The notes below the pieces were generated by a model, which saw nothing but the letters and a program-made list of their open reading frames with translations, searched no databases and was not told the DNA's origin. This document shows, piece after piece, positions 25,151-38,717 of a DNA stretch of 64,000 bases (position 1 is the stretch's first letter; every line of letters begins with the position of its first letter). A program made the translations under genes and the position numbers. The DNA comes from Dimorphilus gyrociliatus. Taxonomy: Eukaryota; Annelida; Polychaeta; Dinophilidae. Location of the stretch: assembly GCA_904063045.1 (NCBI GenBank), contig CAJFCJ010000010.1, positions 1,054,001 through 1,118,000 on the forward strand, read 5' to 3'.

Positions 25151-27780
25151 AATATATATAGATATCTTCACACAAATTGGCTTTAACTTTCACAAGTAGA
25201 ACAAAAAAAGAAGTTTTCTGTAATATTTTTAATCGATTTATAACCTAAAATATATTTTTAGAAAGTTATTTTTTTGAATGTGTTGGCCAATTCGTACAAA
25301 CAAACAAAAGGAATACAAGTCTCAGCATTGTATGAATTATTTATAATATATTAAAAGAAGAATATTTTAGATATAGGATCTTGTTTGATAATTTCTGTAC
25401 GCTGTACAATAAACTTATTCTAAATGTTCTATTATAATTTCAAGCAAAAGACCCTTCCCCATCCCAACTTTTTTCCTGTTTCTCGACCTCTATTTTAACC
25501 ATCTTTACATTTTCTTTTGTACATAAATGAAGAGACTCAATACTATCTTCTTAGTTCTTCATAACTTTACAAAAAAGATATGTAGAATGGATAAATAATT
25601 CAGTTTTTTCGTTTACGCATATAGTATTATTCCTTTTTATAGTATTATATCTTTTTCATATTTTTGCTTTGATTGCAACAAAAATAGCTATATTTAATAT
25701 TTCCCATCGAAACATTAAAATTAAGTTCTTAATAAGAGACACAAAGTAACTAATAGACTGTGACGAACCATCATAAATGATTAGTATATTGAATATTGTC
25801 AATACATCAACAGTTCTGTTTTATCATATTTATATGTGTCATAAGATCAAGGTATTATGAATATAAGTAACTTTTACAAAGAATATTCTATTGAGAGAAA
25901 AGTATATTTATATATTGGATAGTGCAGAATATTTGACACAATGATTTACTACCGCTTTACCTATCATTAATGTATAAAATGACTAGAGTTGCTATGCAAT
26001 CTCACTATGTACCTATTATATAAATATTTTCAATCTTTAATTCTTTAATTCTTCAATTTACCCGTATCTTTCATTCTGGATTTCTTTCTTCTCTTTCTCT
26101 CTTTCTATCTCCTCTCTACCCATTTCTCTTTTTAACATTTTTCTTAGAAAATAAGGCAAATACTTAGTAAAATGGAAAATCTAATATTGTTTCAGACCTA
26201 AGTTAATACTTTTTGAATCGAAAAGTTAAGCTATAAAAAATACAACTTACTCTAATCTGATAGTCTTTTTTAACGAAATAAGGACATCAAAGCATTTGCA
26301 TTTCTGTTATCGTTTTTTCTCTCCTCGAAATACATACTTGTTTAAGACTGATAGATCAACAACAGAAAGCTTATACTATGTCAGGTATGCTTATTAATAA
26401 TAGAAGGGAGATTAATATATTATATATTAATTTACAGTATATATTTGTATATATTAATAGTACTGTATATATATATACTTTCTACTGTATATAGAAGCTA
26501 TAAAGTGGCCGTGTAAAATGAATTTAAAACTTAAAAAAGATAACAGATAATGGTGTCTTGGTAAGAATTAATTTATTTTCTATCAGAGGCCTTAAAACTG
26601 TCTTATAGATTACTTTTATACAGTTAAACTGTGTTTATAAATAGAAAGAAGAATCGACGGAGCGGTATTTTGCAATTTTTCATAGATGTACTATATATAT
26701 ATAGTTATAATTAATGATTATCATTCATCACGAAGATGATGGGTAAATTTTGTGTTATATCTATTTTTAGAAAAAAGTCTTAAATCTTGTTTCTGTTTCT
26801 TTCTTATAACTTTTTTTTTGTTTTAAACATTACATCTGTGATAATAAAAGTAATACTATTAAAATAGTAAATGTAAATTATATAGTATCAGTTTAGTTAG
26901 AATCTGAATAGACTTCTCCATGTTTTACGTTAAATAGAATAATGTTCTCAATTGCTATCTCTTTTATCAAAAAAGAAAAATATAAATTAGAATATACAAC
27001 ACCAACTGAAAATAGTTCATTCATTTAGATTAAAGATGGCGCTTTATATTACTTATACTCCATTTCGTGTAGTGAAGTACGACGACAGTTTTTTTTAGCT
27101 AAAAAGCAACAATAGCAGTTTAATTCTTACTCTTCTATAAATAGATGATGGAAAAATCATTAAAAAAACCGACATTTATGTAAATAGACAAAAGGCATTT
27201 TAAGTTTAATAATTTCATTTTTTATAAAGCTGAACTATAGGCATCACTATCTATAAATAGTATTTAGGTGATATGAATCATCAAAAAATATAAAAGAAAG
27301 TTAAAGTGTAAGTAATGGATGCCAAAAGGGTGGAAGGTACATACGAGTGGAATATCCTATTGCAGCATAAAGACATTTTACAGTTTAATAGCTCATTAAA
27401 TATTGAGTACTTAGGTAAAATTTCTAAAAGTTGAGTACCAATATAGATGTAGTACTTTACAAAATCTCTAGTTTACTTTTTAATACGTAGGGGTGAAAGT
27501 TTTTAAAATTAATAAATTAAATGTAAAGTTTTTATATCGTTTAATCTCAATTATCTTAATCGATTCTTATGTTCATTATATATTCTGTATTAGACAAGAT
27601 ATCGATCTTAATGCTAATAATAGTTCAAATCGATTGATATTTCTCCTATAGCAAATAGACCTGAATGTTGAACCTAATAGATTCTCTGATTGACGCGCTG
27701 TGTTATTATATGAACATTAAAATTCACTTCTAGAACAGAGCGAACGTATTCTTAGGGAAGACTCTCAAGTTCGTAACACG
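25151..27780. other. Spacer before SLC26, 2.6 kb
   Basis: AT-rich, without a supported exon. It includes an AAGATGGCGC motif at 27034-27042 and the presumed SLC26 promoter; no TATA box stands out just upstream of 27781. Confidence 0.5.
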
Positions 27781-29809
27781 ATGCAAGGTCAAAGAGTAAT
27801 AGTCAATCGAGACATTGAAACACTGCAGCACTTAGAGGAATCCTATCCCAGAATAGAGAGAAAGAAAAAATTCCAAGAGATCGTTGATTATACAAAAAAG
27901 CAATGTTGTTGCAGTAGAGGAAAGGCTATTGATAAAACTTTATCTTTCTTTCCTTTCATATATCTACTACGTGGATATTCTTTGAAGTCAGACTTAATAA
28001 TGGATATAATTGCTGGTTTAAATATCGGTACTGTGCACATTTCACAAGGTTTGGGTTTTGCCCTTTTGACATCAGTTCCAGCTATTTATGGCTTATATTC
28101 TTCCTTTTATCCATTACTAATTTACTTCTTTTTTGGTTCCTCCAAATATGTATCAATGGGTACTATGGCTTTAATAAGTATTATGTTAGGTTCAGTTGTT
28201 GATAGAAAAATCGAAGATTCCGATGTTTTTATACGCTATCAAGGTATTTTTTATTAAATAGAACCCTAAGTTAAAATTGGAACTTCATCTACTTACAATT
28301 TGAACAGCATCGAATAATTCGGCAACCTTAGAAAGTGAGTTAAATTGTGCAAAAGTTCAAATAGCAATGGGTGTTACATGCGTTGTCGGCATTGTTCAAG
28401 TGGTACTATGCCTTTTAAGAGGAGGATTTATAACAAATTTCATGTCGAAACCACTAATTAGAGGCTTTACTACGGCTGCTGCAGTCCATATTATAACTTC
28501 TCAAATTAAATCTTTTCTTGGAATCGAAATTAAAAGACATGATGGATTATTTAAGATTCCAATGACATATTATGAGATTTTCAAGAACATTAAAAAAACA
28601 AATCTTGCTGACTTTTTAATAGGTTCAGCTTGTTTTTTTGTTCTTATGTTTATTAAACAAGTTATCACTCCTCGAATAAAGAAAAGATTTAAGAAATGCC
28701 CTCCTCTTCCAGCGGAGCTAATTGTTATGGCAGTTTGTACAGGAATAAGTTACAAAATCAATTTTAATTCGAAATATTCTGTAAGTATAATTGGAGACAT
28801 TCCAAAAGGAATACCAAGACCTGAAGCACCTTCATTAAGAATCATGAAAGATATTATACCAGATGCTGTTTTGATAGCGTTAATAAGTTTTATAGTATCT
28901 ATATCTGTAGCAAAGCTCTTTTGTGAGAAGTCGTCCAGCAAAGTTGATGCTAATCAAGAGCTGTTTTCTTTGGGTTTAATCCATATAATTGGATCATTTT
29001 TCTTTAGTTTTGCAGGAGCAGCAGCACCGCCCAGATCCATGTTAAATTTCTCTTATGGTAGATCACAAATAAGTAGTTTAGTATCAGCTGTTATCGTACT
29101 TTTAACAATGTTATGGTTATCTCCTTTATTCGCTTCGTTAACCAAGAGCTGTCTGGCTGCCATAGTTATAGTGGCAATCCTACCACTACTACTTCAGTTT
29201 AAAGATATCTATGATTGGTTTGAATTAAGCATGTTAGACTGTTTTAACTGGTTAATAGCTTTTTTAACCTCAGTTTTCCTTAGTCTTCCTTACGGTCTAA
29301 TAATAGGAATTTCTAGTAGTACCTTAACAGTTCTGCTACAGCATTTTATGAGCTCCGTCAGCAACCTGACAATAGCAATTGGACCTGATATTCTTCTTGA
29401 CACCAAAGTTAACTGTATACAAAAAAGTTGTACATCAATGCGAATCATTCAAGTAAATTCCCCAATTTTATTCATTAACGCTGAAAAGATACTAAAAGAA
29501 GTAAAGAGTGTAATTTACGATATGGAAAATTACGTAACGGAAATGGAGAAAAAGTATCTGATTATAAACAGTGCTGGAATAACTAATATAGATATATCAG
29601 GAATTGGCTGCTTAAAGTCTATCAGAGGAATTTGTAAAGATAGTAAAATAGAATTATATTTTTGCTGTATAAATCAAAATATCTTGTATGCTGTTGAAAA
29701 CATTATGGATTTTAAGCAACTTTTATATCCTTCTTTACAGGACGCTATCTCTCAATGTGAAAGTTATGAAAAGAGATACGCAGATGATTTTAATAGTAGT
29801 TACTTGTAG
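27781..29809 (+). CDS. SLC26A: SLC26-family anion transporter (2 exons, 654 aa)
   Basis: Exons 27781-28243 and 28308-29809 (intron 64 nt, phase 1); the CDS is 1965 nt. The N-terminal Sulfate_transp domain has the family block at residues 84-110 (GTVHISQG, VPAIYGLYSSFYP), followed by many hydrophobic helices. A C-terminal STAS domain spans roughly 515-640, with SPILFINA near 539 and the NIDISG loop near 582. The length is typical of animal SLC26 proteins (about 700 aa). The family exchanges chloride, bicarbonate, sulfate or oxalate at the plasma membrane; the exact substrate cannot be read from the sequence. Ser88 replaces the usual Pro of the IPQG signature in TM1. Convergent with KLHDC2 on the other strand. 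Confidence 0.95.
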
Positions 29810-30292
29810 AGTAAACTCTGAATCAGTTTGTCTATTACAGTTGAAAAGGACAAAGATAATACGGATTACTTCCCTATCTATATTAGAAGAAAAATATAGA
29901 ATAATGCAGAATCAGGAAATAACAATTGATTGGATGGATTCTCTATTAGATTGGAGATATGAAAACTAATTTATTTTTTAACAACCTAATAGATAAAACT
30001 GGAATATTCATATATCAAAATGTTTAGAGCCTTTTAGAAATATTATCAGTAATTTTTACAGGTTTACCAACATTAGGGCGTTGATAATCAACATAATCTT
30101 TTAATAACAGCTCTAAGATGCCATTTGCTTACATGTCTGATTTGCTCCTATGCCATATTTACGTGTATATGTATAGTGATATAGTTACAGTGTATATAAT
30201 TTCCTGTATTGATTTGTATATTCTTTTTTAAAATATGACATTTTAGAATGATTAAAGATGATATAAAAAAAATAAAAGATTTTAATTTCTTA
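29810..30292. other. Convergent 3' region of SLC26 and KLHDC2
   Basis: Fewer than 500 bp separate the two stop codons. Plus-strand AATAAA near 30270 and minus-strand AATAAA (read as TTTATT near 29970) suggest that the two 3' UTRs overlap. An open frame of about 50 codons after the SLC26 stop is in another frame and has no splice link that I can support. Confidence 0.5.
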
Positions 30293-32178
30293 TCATTTGA
30301 AAATTTGTTGTAAATTTTCATTGCCATGAATTATTCTTAGCTCGCTCATTTGATCAAATATAAACCAATTATGCAATTCCTGTTTTATAGATTGTGGTAG
30401 TAGATTCCATTGTGATTTTCCTTTATAGACAATTTTGAAGCAGATTCTATTGAAAAATAAAATTACTTATATATATGCAGTTTGGTGATTAAATTATTAA
30501 CTAAAATACGAGAGACTCTGAGTCAACGTTTGATAAAAATCGCTTTAAATAGGATTATCTGCTGTAAGATCATCTTAATCCGTATTTCTATCTAACAACT
30601 ATATTGTTACCTATAGAGGGAACTTGGACCAAATCTGTGCTCCTTTATAGGGTAAGGGTACTACAGAAATAAAACATGCTAATGAAATTTTTTATAATTA
30701 TATAAATTGAGTGTAGACGACTTACGTCGCTAAGTCCGATATTTTGTGCATTATTGCTCACACCACCTATTGTTATAGCCATACTATCCAAAGTTGGCAA
30801 AGTTACATGCCATAGCCTTGGCCTACAAGCATTTTTAGAGATACAGAACCAGTCTAGAGAATCAAGTTTAAGGATCCACTCGTCAGCTGAAAACTCTAGA
30901 TTAGTTCTTATAGGAGACGTAAGTGAACAAAAAACAATTACCCAGTGGTATCCCTTCGAAAGATAGGCCACCGTAAAGAAAAAGAAAATTAGATTTTTGA
31001 AAATAAGACAGCGTATGAAATGATCTGCCGGTTGGTTTACTTTTCTTTTCTGAATCGTTAAACAAGACACTCCATCTCATGGTAAGCATGTTTAATTTAT
31101 GCATATCGTTCATTCTTCTTTGCTTTGATCTTCCTCCAAACATAAATAAATCATTTTTAACTAAAACAGCAGCCTGTCCAGCTCTAGGGCATGGTATATT
31201 ACCATAAGTATTTACTTTTTCCCATATTTTATTTTCGAAATTGAAGGCTAATACTTGATCCTCAAAACAAACTAGTTCTCTATTATCCTTATAGGAAACG
31301 TTCGAGCTAACATTCGAATCGCAGTACAAACTGTTTCTAGAATCAAGACGTTTTCCAAAGCATCCCCAAACGTAAAATCTAAAAGATTTGTATTCGAAGT
31401 AAGAAAGTCATTTTCTTAATTAGCTATTAACTATACTGACTTATTCTTAAATAGCCAAGCCGAATGTTTATTTCTTTCAATCGGCTTTCTATTATACTTT
31501 GGCTGTATTTCTAGCCATCCAGAATATTTATCTGGACCTAAAGTAGATATGTTCATGTACTCATTCCCTAATCCTCCACAAGCTATAAAGCGCTTATCAC
31601 AATAGACCAAGGAAGATCCATTAGATAGGTATTTTACAGGCTCGTGGGCAGCAGATGGTAGAATATCCAAGCTAAAAGAAAATTAATCATTCAGTCATTC
31701 CCTCTTCTCTTTACAGAAATATGTAAAATTAGTTAAAGGTAATAGCTGATAGAGAAATCTATTTCGAGCTTTTTTATTAAAACTAATATGGATTAACTAA
31801 ACAGTTCATAAGCTTATCGTCGTTTTTATCATTTTAATTTAAATTTTCAATTAAGAATTGAATTAAATAACATAAGTATACCATTTCTTTAAACCGATGT
31901 GATAAAGGAAAAGGTTTGTTGCTGGAAATGATATTTCTGAATATTTCGAATCCTTTTTGAATAAATATATAACAGAATTAATAGTAATAAAAGTTATAAT
32001 ACCGTTTATAAATGCAAAGGAAATGCGGGAAAGGATTATAGCAATTAATTAACCTAAAATAATATCTTACCCTTCCACGCAAACCTCCAATAATGACTAT
32101 AATATCGCCCACGATTGTACATGAGTGACCTATCCTCTGTACGCTTAACGGAAGATCAAATAAACATGCAGAATTCAT
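30293..32178 (-). CDS. KLHDC2: KLHDC2 homologue, kelch-repeat substrate receptor (7 exons, 406 aa)
   Basis: Exons 32178-32071, 31952-31882, 31671-31441, 31378-30942, 30895-30726, 30660-30611 and 30446-30293. All phases agree and the CDS is 1221 nt, the same protein length as I recall for human KLHDC2. Kelch blades show the GG pairs (IIGGLRGR, ACGGLGNE, MFGGRSKQ, LYGGLSFEG, TIGGVSNN). The C-terminal ICFK..WNLLP segment matches the tail of KLHDC2. The family forms the substrate-binding subunit of a CUL2 E3 ligase that recognises Gly-Gly C-terminal degrons. Arg220 and Arg225 correspond in spacing and context (GGR....RMND) to the degron-binding arginine pair of human KLHDC2. The 46-nt intron 4 is among the shortest here. 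Blade 2 is the most divergent; residue 60 is Cys where Trp is usual. Confidence 0.92.
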
Positions 32179-32420
32179 TTTTCATTTAAAAACAAAGACT
32201 GATTATATAGTAATAAAGGTAATGTTACAATTTTAAAATTGACAAAGTGATATAACGGTAATATTAATTAGCAAAATGTAAATAAAAAATTGCTATTCTT
32301 CTATTTTCAACATGAGTATTTTTATATTTATATTAAAGAAATAGACTGGACAGCTAACTTTTTCTACATTAAATAAATAAAACATATTGATATCTGGATA
32401 ATATTTCCACTTATTTATTA

Positions 32421-35400
32421 TTAATAATAGACTAAATTGTTAATTGTTGAATTTGACTCGTAGCGTGTAAAAGACTTCTTTTGAACGTTACTTGTATTAT
32501 TGTAATCTGGATCAGGAACTTGTCCATCAGACGTCAATCCTACTACCTTTATTGATTGATTTTCAGATACCGACTCATTTCCATTTTCAGTACTATTAGC
32601 GGGAGATTCCTTTAAAAGAAAGGAAGATAAATTACAGCGAGTACAGATGAATTAGCGAATTGTAGAAAAAAACAATGTAATTTGAATTTAAAAAGAGCTT
32701 GCCACTTCTCTACAAAGATTAATACACTTGTACTTGCCGTCTTGTCGAGGTGTTGATGTTTATCTTGATTGTGATCTTGTAAAACTGGTCGTTCTAACCG
32801 GAACTAAAGTGAATGAATTTCCAATATAATACAAAAAAATAAATGATAAAAGAAGTATATAAAGGAACAAAAAGGAATATGGAAAAGCTATCTTGTTCAT
32901 CTAACAATTACTGTAAAATTATCTACAGAATTATAAAATATATATTAAAAACTCTATTTATTAGTCACGTAGTAAACTTTTAGCATCTACGCCGCAAAAA
33001 CCACCCACGCAACAACCTATTTTTCTTGTAAAAAAAAAATAGCAAATGGGAACTTGAGACGATCAGACATATTTCTTGATAGAATTAATGTAATTTCTGA
33101 CTAGAATTTTCTATCTTCCTTAAAATATTATCACTCAGAGATAATTAAGATCATTTTAAATTTATTTAATACATTTTTCCAGTTAATATAAACATGAATA
33201 TTCATTAAATTCTATCATATAACTAATATATACGAAAAATGAAATGGAATATGTTGTTATTCTTTAACAATTGTATAGAATGTGTAATGATAAAATTAAT
33301 TGTAAATTCATTAAGTATACTCATTATAACATAGATAGTATATTAGTTATGTAGTTTTTTTAATGCTCTTTGTAACTTTGTGTAATCAAGCTATGAATGC
33401 CATTGAAATTATTTTTAGATCTTTCTTTAAAACAATTGCGATTAAAAAATAACTTTTAACTAATGTTATATTTGACATATCCTGAATAAAATAGCATAGA
33501 CCAATAGTTTTAGACCATTAGACAGTTACCGGAAATAAAGTAATTTGACAAAATCGATAACCTTAGGACCTGGTATTTGCCTCTTGAGATGAAATTTAAT
33601 GATGTATATTTATTATGGATTGTCTAAAAAGGTGAAATTTGATTCTATCAAACATAGCTTTTTTCACTTTGAAAGATATTTTAATATGAGAATAGGAATA
33701 GAATTAGTCTAAATAATTTAATATTACACACTGTCACTACTTCCATCTAGAAATGACAGAAAGTAGGCTACATTTTTAAGTGTCTAACATAATAGGCAAA
33801 GAACTTTATACTTATATATATATATCTTTTAGATTCTAATCAGAGTTATTTCTCTATATTTGTGATTTAATTCTGTTGAAAAATTAAATAGTAAATGTGA
33901 AATGATTAAAAGCAATATTTCCCGAGTTAATTTAATTAGATCTCTCTTTCAAAGATCAATTAACACTTTGCTACTGTAAATTTGAAATGAACGGTAAATA
34001 ATAATGTGCAATTACACTAATTAGGTTTCTTTTCTCATAAATACTCTACTATGTTCATTTAATGTCAAGAAACTAAAGCAGAAAGGAACGATTTGTAGGT
34101 AAAAGCTTTACTTTATCTTAAAGGTTTATATAGTTGTATAAATATTAAATTTTCCATATCAAATCTTCGGAATGAAAGTATTTAAAAATATGAAATTCCC
34201 TTATCCTAAAGTCTAAGCATATCTTCAAATCTCTTAAAAAATATACAATATCATATTAAATATATAAACAGGATTTACTGAATTAACCTGAAAATATTTC
34301 ATTCTTTTTTACCTTTTAAAGAAAGATAGAAACGTCTCTTTTCAGTATAGCACTTGTTTTAGTGAAGGCTATGTTATAAGGGTTTTGCATCTTTGTAATA
34401 ATATATTTATTTTAGCTTTCTTATCTGTGAAGAATAGATTATATTTCCTTTTCTTCCTGATGAACATTTATAGTTATCTATACGTTTTCACGTATTAATC
34501 GTTATTTAATTCTAACGAAAGAGAACAATGAAATTTTTGCGAAATCGATTTTATAATATACTAATATATATAATTATGCATACATATACTATTTCCGTAC
34601 TTATATTAACGTAACGTTCTACATAGTATAATGGTACAAATGTCAGAACTAATTCAGCAAGCTTTTATGATATTTATTTGACTTGTCCTAATTCTCTTTC
34701 TTGAAGACGTTAAGCCTAAATACAGAAAGTAAAAGCTATAGTTTACTTCATTGGGAAATGAGATTTAATACGTTTAGGCAGAAAATATATATTATTGATC
34801 TTGTATAATAAACATAATTATTAGTATTGTTTAATATAAGCATTTGAAATAAATCAACAAGGCAGTTCTTGTCATGAACTCTTTTCCTTAATAATTTTTC
34901 TTTCTATTACTTCAATTTCCTGTAAAAGTACTTTTTTTTAATTTACACTTTTATAGTGTCTACTGGCACTTAGTAAAATTAGAATCAAGTCTTTTAGGAG
35001 TCAAGTCTCCTAACATCTTAATTATCCTACTATTCTTAAATAACTTATTGTTTATGTTAATATTTGACATTATTATTATCATTCTATAGCATCATTTCTC
35101 TTCTATAGTTGTACTTGGATTTTTTAAAAGTATCCTCATTTTTTCTTCTTAAGTTAATTTGAAGCCTCTTAAAGAAAAATAACATTTTATCAATGTTATT
35201 GTCCTTAAATGGTATGGAATTCCTTTGTAAAATTTCACTACTGCTATTATTCTTTTATAATAAATTTGTGGATGGTTTCCGTCCGAAAAGTGTTTTCTTC
35301 TTAAAGAAAGTCTCTATTAGCTAATTTGTTAGATATTGCACTGTTAACTACTTTTACAAAACTGTAACTTGTTTCTCCTATAAAGACTTTTCAAATTAGT

Positions 35401-38400
35401 TAGTCTTAAACTTCAAAGATTCTTTTGCTGTTTTGTCCAGTTTAATTAAGATTATCTAAGATAAATGAAAATGAAAATTCTATGTAATCCCTGCCCTTTG
35501 TAAGAACAGTTTTTAGTTTATATGTATTTAAATAAAGAGTTCGGATAGTGTAGATTATACACTGTCTTGATTTTAAGGTTTTGATATGGGAAAAATATAT
35601 TAAAGTCACATACATCAAGCGTATGTTAAGCCTACCGTTTTTGTCTTATTATTAAAGTATATTATTTATATAGTGTATGAGTATGTACAGATTTACATAG
35701 CAGAAACTTTAAAGTGATTATTACTACTCTTTTAGGCCTAATTTTACTTGACTTTGATGCTAGAAACGTCGATATTTAATTGATGTTCAACAATTAAGAC
35801 ATAAAAGAAAATGTGCTACAAACGCTTTCGTTAGTTTCAACTGTTGATAGTCTTGCTCGAAAGTTCTTATAGATGGGAGAAGACACAATTTTAGCAAAAT
35901 TGTATTCATTTTCCTCGTGAAAGGGAGATGGCGTTGCATAAATTTGCTAAAGTAAATAAATTTGCTATAAAATGATGTTTGTTTCAAATCTGTCTGATGA
36001 CTATTTAGAATGCAATCTTTTACTTACTAAATTGTCATTGTTGTCTGTTCTTTTACTTCTTACATTTTGGCTAAAATAGATGGCATTAAATATAGATTAG
36101 TAGTTTTACAATTATCCCAAATTTTAAGAACAACAATGGTTTGCAAACCAGATTAACTAGTGAGGTAAAACTATACCCAATCTGGATATAACAATCAATA
36201 TAGATGATCAAGAAAAGTATTGTTTAATGAGCTTGGTACACATAGACTTAAGTACTTAATTAAATATTTGAAACTTTAAATATTAATAATGATAATTAAT
36301 CGTGTGTATTTTCTTAAAATCACGTTTGATTTGCTGCAGATGTAGACAAGGAAACATAGATTTTCCCTAAGAATTACCCCGAATCAGAAAATGTTAATTA
36401 ATGATAAACATTAACATTAAGTATACCTTTTCTTTTCATGAGTAGTTTCTCTCTTAATGCAAAACAACCACACAGAAGTTATAGTTAAAAGGATTAACAA
36501 AATTCCTCCTAATGAACTGCACAAACCTATCAGCCACTCCCTTTTAACGTGTACACAGTTGTTGTCTAAAGCTTTTCCAGAGGGCCAGCATCTAAAAAAA
36601 TTGCGTCGATCGACTGAATGTAATAGTTGTTATGGTTGTAAAAGAATAGAAATAAAAAAGAATTACGCTATATTAAGACTGGAATTGGTACCATCATCAA
36701 TTAATGCCATAGGTAAATTTGTCGATTTATCTGTATAAATTTAATATTTATTATTGTAAAAATTATCAAGCTATTTAAAGCTATCATTTATAATGAAAGA
36801 AAGAGAAAATTCTCCGTCTATTTCTGTATCTATGATTGTGTATGTCTTTTATCAGAATATCTAGTTTGCAAAAAGTTTAACTCTACGATTGCATTGGGAA
36901 TGGGAATTGATTTCTATTTTACTCGATAAACAAATCACCCTAATATATCAATTCCAGAAATCAATCCTTTGACCTTGACAGTTTCGTTAGTTTTTCCTCG
37001 GTGTTATTTTTTATTAGTAGGCGTTTCATCCTGCTCTTTTCTTTACAAAGAGAATTCTTATAAAAAATTTAAAGCATACAGTCATTACATACGTAGATTT
37101 ACCTTAAAAAAAGAAGAGAATATAAAAAATTTCTTAACGTTTCATCCTGTTTTACTATACTTTGGAGAAAGACTGTAATGCTTATTCCTTTTTCTTACGT
37201 ACTAAAGTAGTATAGATTGTGGAGTAATGTTTTCTTATATTGATTACCGATGTATGTAAAAAAAACGATTTTTTTTACCATTATATTACTATTTATTTAA
37301 TCGTTTCTCTTTCCATATGAAAAATATGACATTTGACATTTTTCTGTTTACTGCTATGTTTAACTAAATCATTCGCACTATTCTTTGAAGTCAATACGGG
37401 AGTAGAATAGTGAAATAGGTGACCGAGAAAAGTAATTTACCATAGAAAAAGCATAAAAGATGCGAAAGTATCGTCAAACTTAGTGCATTACCTTGGTCTA
37501 AGCATCTATTTGGCCCTATTTCAGTACTCTGCTATAAGGGCGTGGCTGGACAGTTAAAAACTATTTTTATTTCCCTTTCAAATAAATCTCAATTAAAAGA
37601 TAGAGGCAGGAAAATAAAAATGAAAGAAGAACTTCTTTACAGCTTTAATTATTAATGGTGGAGCTTTTCAGTTGGTAAAGAAGGAAGCCACAACTAAAGT
37701 CGGTTATAGTTTTTTGACATTTTTATAGGGAATTTATTAATAGTTAACGTTTAACTTTTTCTTGAGAGAGAGAGAGAGAGGAGGCGGGGAAGGGGGAAGG
37801 AAGGGGGAGGGGAAGAGAATAAATCAACAACGGTAATTTATTAGATGTAGATCATACAAACGATTAAATTTTTGATAGGCAGGAAAATTCTCGTTTAGAC
37901 GAGACGAAAGAGAATAATATAGAGCTAAGAAACGCGAAGAAATAGAACAGCTTTGAAATAAGAAATCATGTAATGTTTAATATCATGTTTTGTTTGCTAA
38001 ACTCTCTTTGAAGAAATACGAAGATTCTCTTTTTGGTATATATACAATATATAGGAAATTTAATTGATGAGCTATCTTCATTTTTTTTGTTTATACACTT
38101 ATCGTTTATAAAATATTGTATGAATTACACTAGAAAAAAAAGTATATATGGAATTTCTTATTTAAATTGAAGTTAAATATTGACAGACTTTTCTATCCCT
38201 CTTACAGAGCATACAACTATTCTCTGACTAGTTAATTCAAGAGTGAAAAGTTCAATATAACTTTAGTAGTGATTTATTGTTAATTAAGTAACTAATAAAT
38301 TATCGATTAGATTAATTGAAATCAATATGTATACCTGAAAAGAGATTAATGGCTCTTCTAAAATATAACTTTCAAGAGATGTTTCCCTCGGGATATTCAT

Positions 38401-38550
38401 TATTTCTAATACGTTTTAGAAAATTTATATAGAATCTTAAACGACTATATTGTGCATTTGTTGTAAAAACTACGTCTACTAATACAAAAGAAGAAGCTTA
38501 AGAATAATATAAAAATAAATACCTATTGAAGCTGATGGTAACTTCTTCAT
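32421..38550 (-). CDS. Orphan hydrophilic protein, 4 exons, 117 aa
   Basis: Exons 38550-38523, 38405-38335, 32803-32738 and 32609-32421; phases 1, 0 and 0 agree, and the frame is 354 nt ending in TAA. The intron between exons 3 and 4 appears to be a GC-AG intron (ACG|GCAAGT); the others are GT-AG. A minus-strand TATATAAAA lies about 160 nt upstream of the ATG. The protein has no signal peptide or membrane helix. The first third contains acidic-hydrophobic stretches (SYILEEPLISF), followed by a His/Gln/Asp-rich part and an Asn/Ser-rich tail with many potential phosphorylation sites. Family unknown. The 5.5-kb second intron could hide further exons or separate two genes. It sits 242 bp upstream of KLHDC2 on the same strand, but an in-frame stop separates them. 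Confidence 0.55.
32804..38334 (-). other. Large intron of the 117-aa gene, 5.5 kb
   Basis: AT-rich sequence with no supported exon on the minus strand. It contains a 93-codon plus-strand open frame (36457-36738) with a Cys cluster, an AGATGGCG motif at 35927-35933, and GA-rich runs near 37765-37815. Confidence 0.45.
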
Positions 38551-38708
38551 ACCTTTTTGTTGTTGAAGTGAAGAAAGAGTCAGTTGTTATCAATGTTTAG
38601 ACATATGCTTTTCGTGGTTTATGTAAAAAGATAAGACACGAAATCTTTAAAAAAGAAAAATAAAGCTGCTGTACTCAAGACATGCAAGAGAGCAACTCCA
38701 TGACAACT

Positions 38709-38717
38709 TTTATATAA
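38709..38717 (-). promoter_or_regulatory. TATA box of the 117-aa gene
   Basis: TATATAAAA read on the minus strand. It would place the transcript start near 38685, about 135 nt before the ATG at 38550. A short upstream ATG-TCT-TGA mini-frame may lie in the leader. Confidence 0.45.

Noticed and set aside
29688-29969. Open frame beyond the SLC26 stop
   Set aside because: Different frame from SLC26, no donor or acceptor to link it, and SLC26 already has a complete STAS domain.
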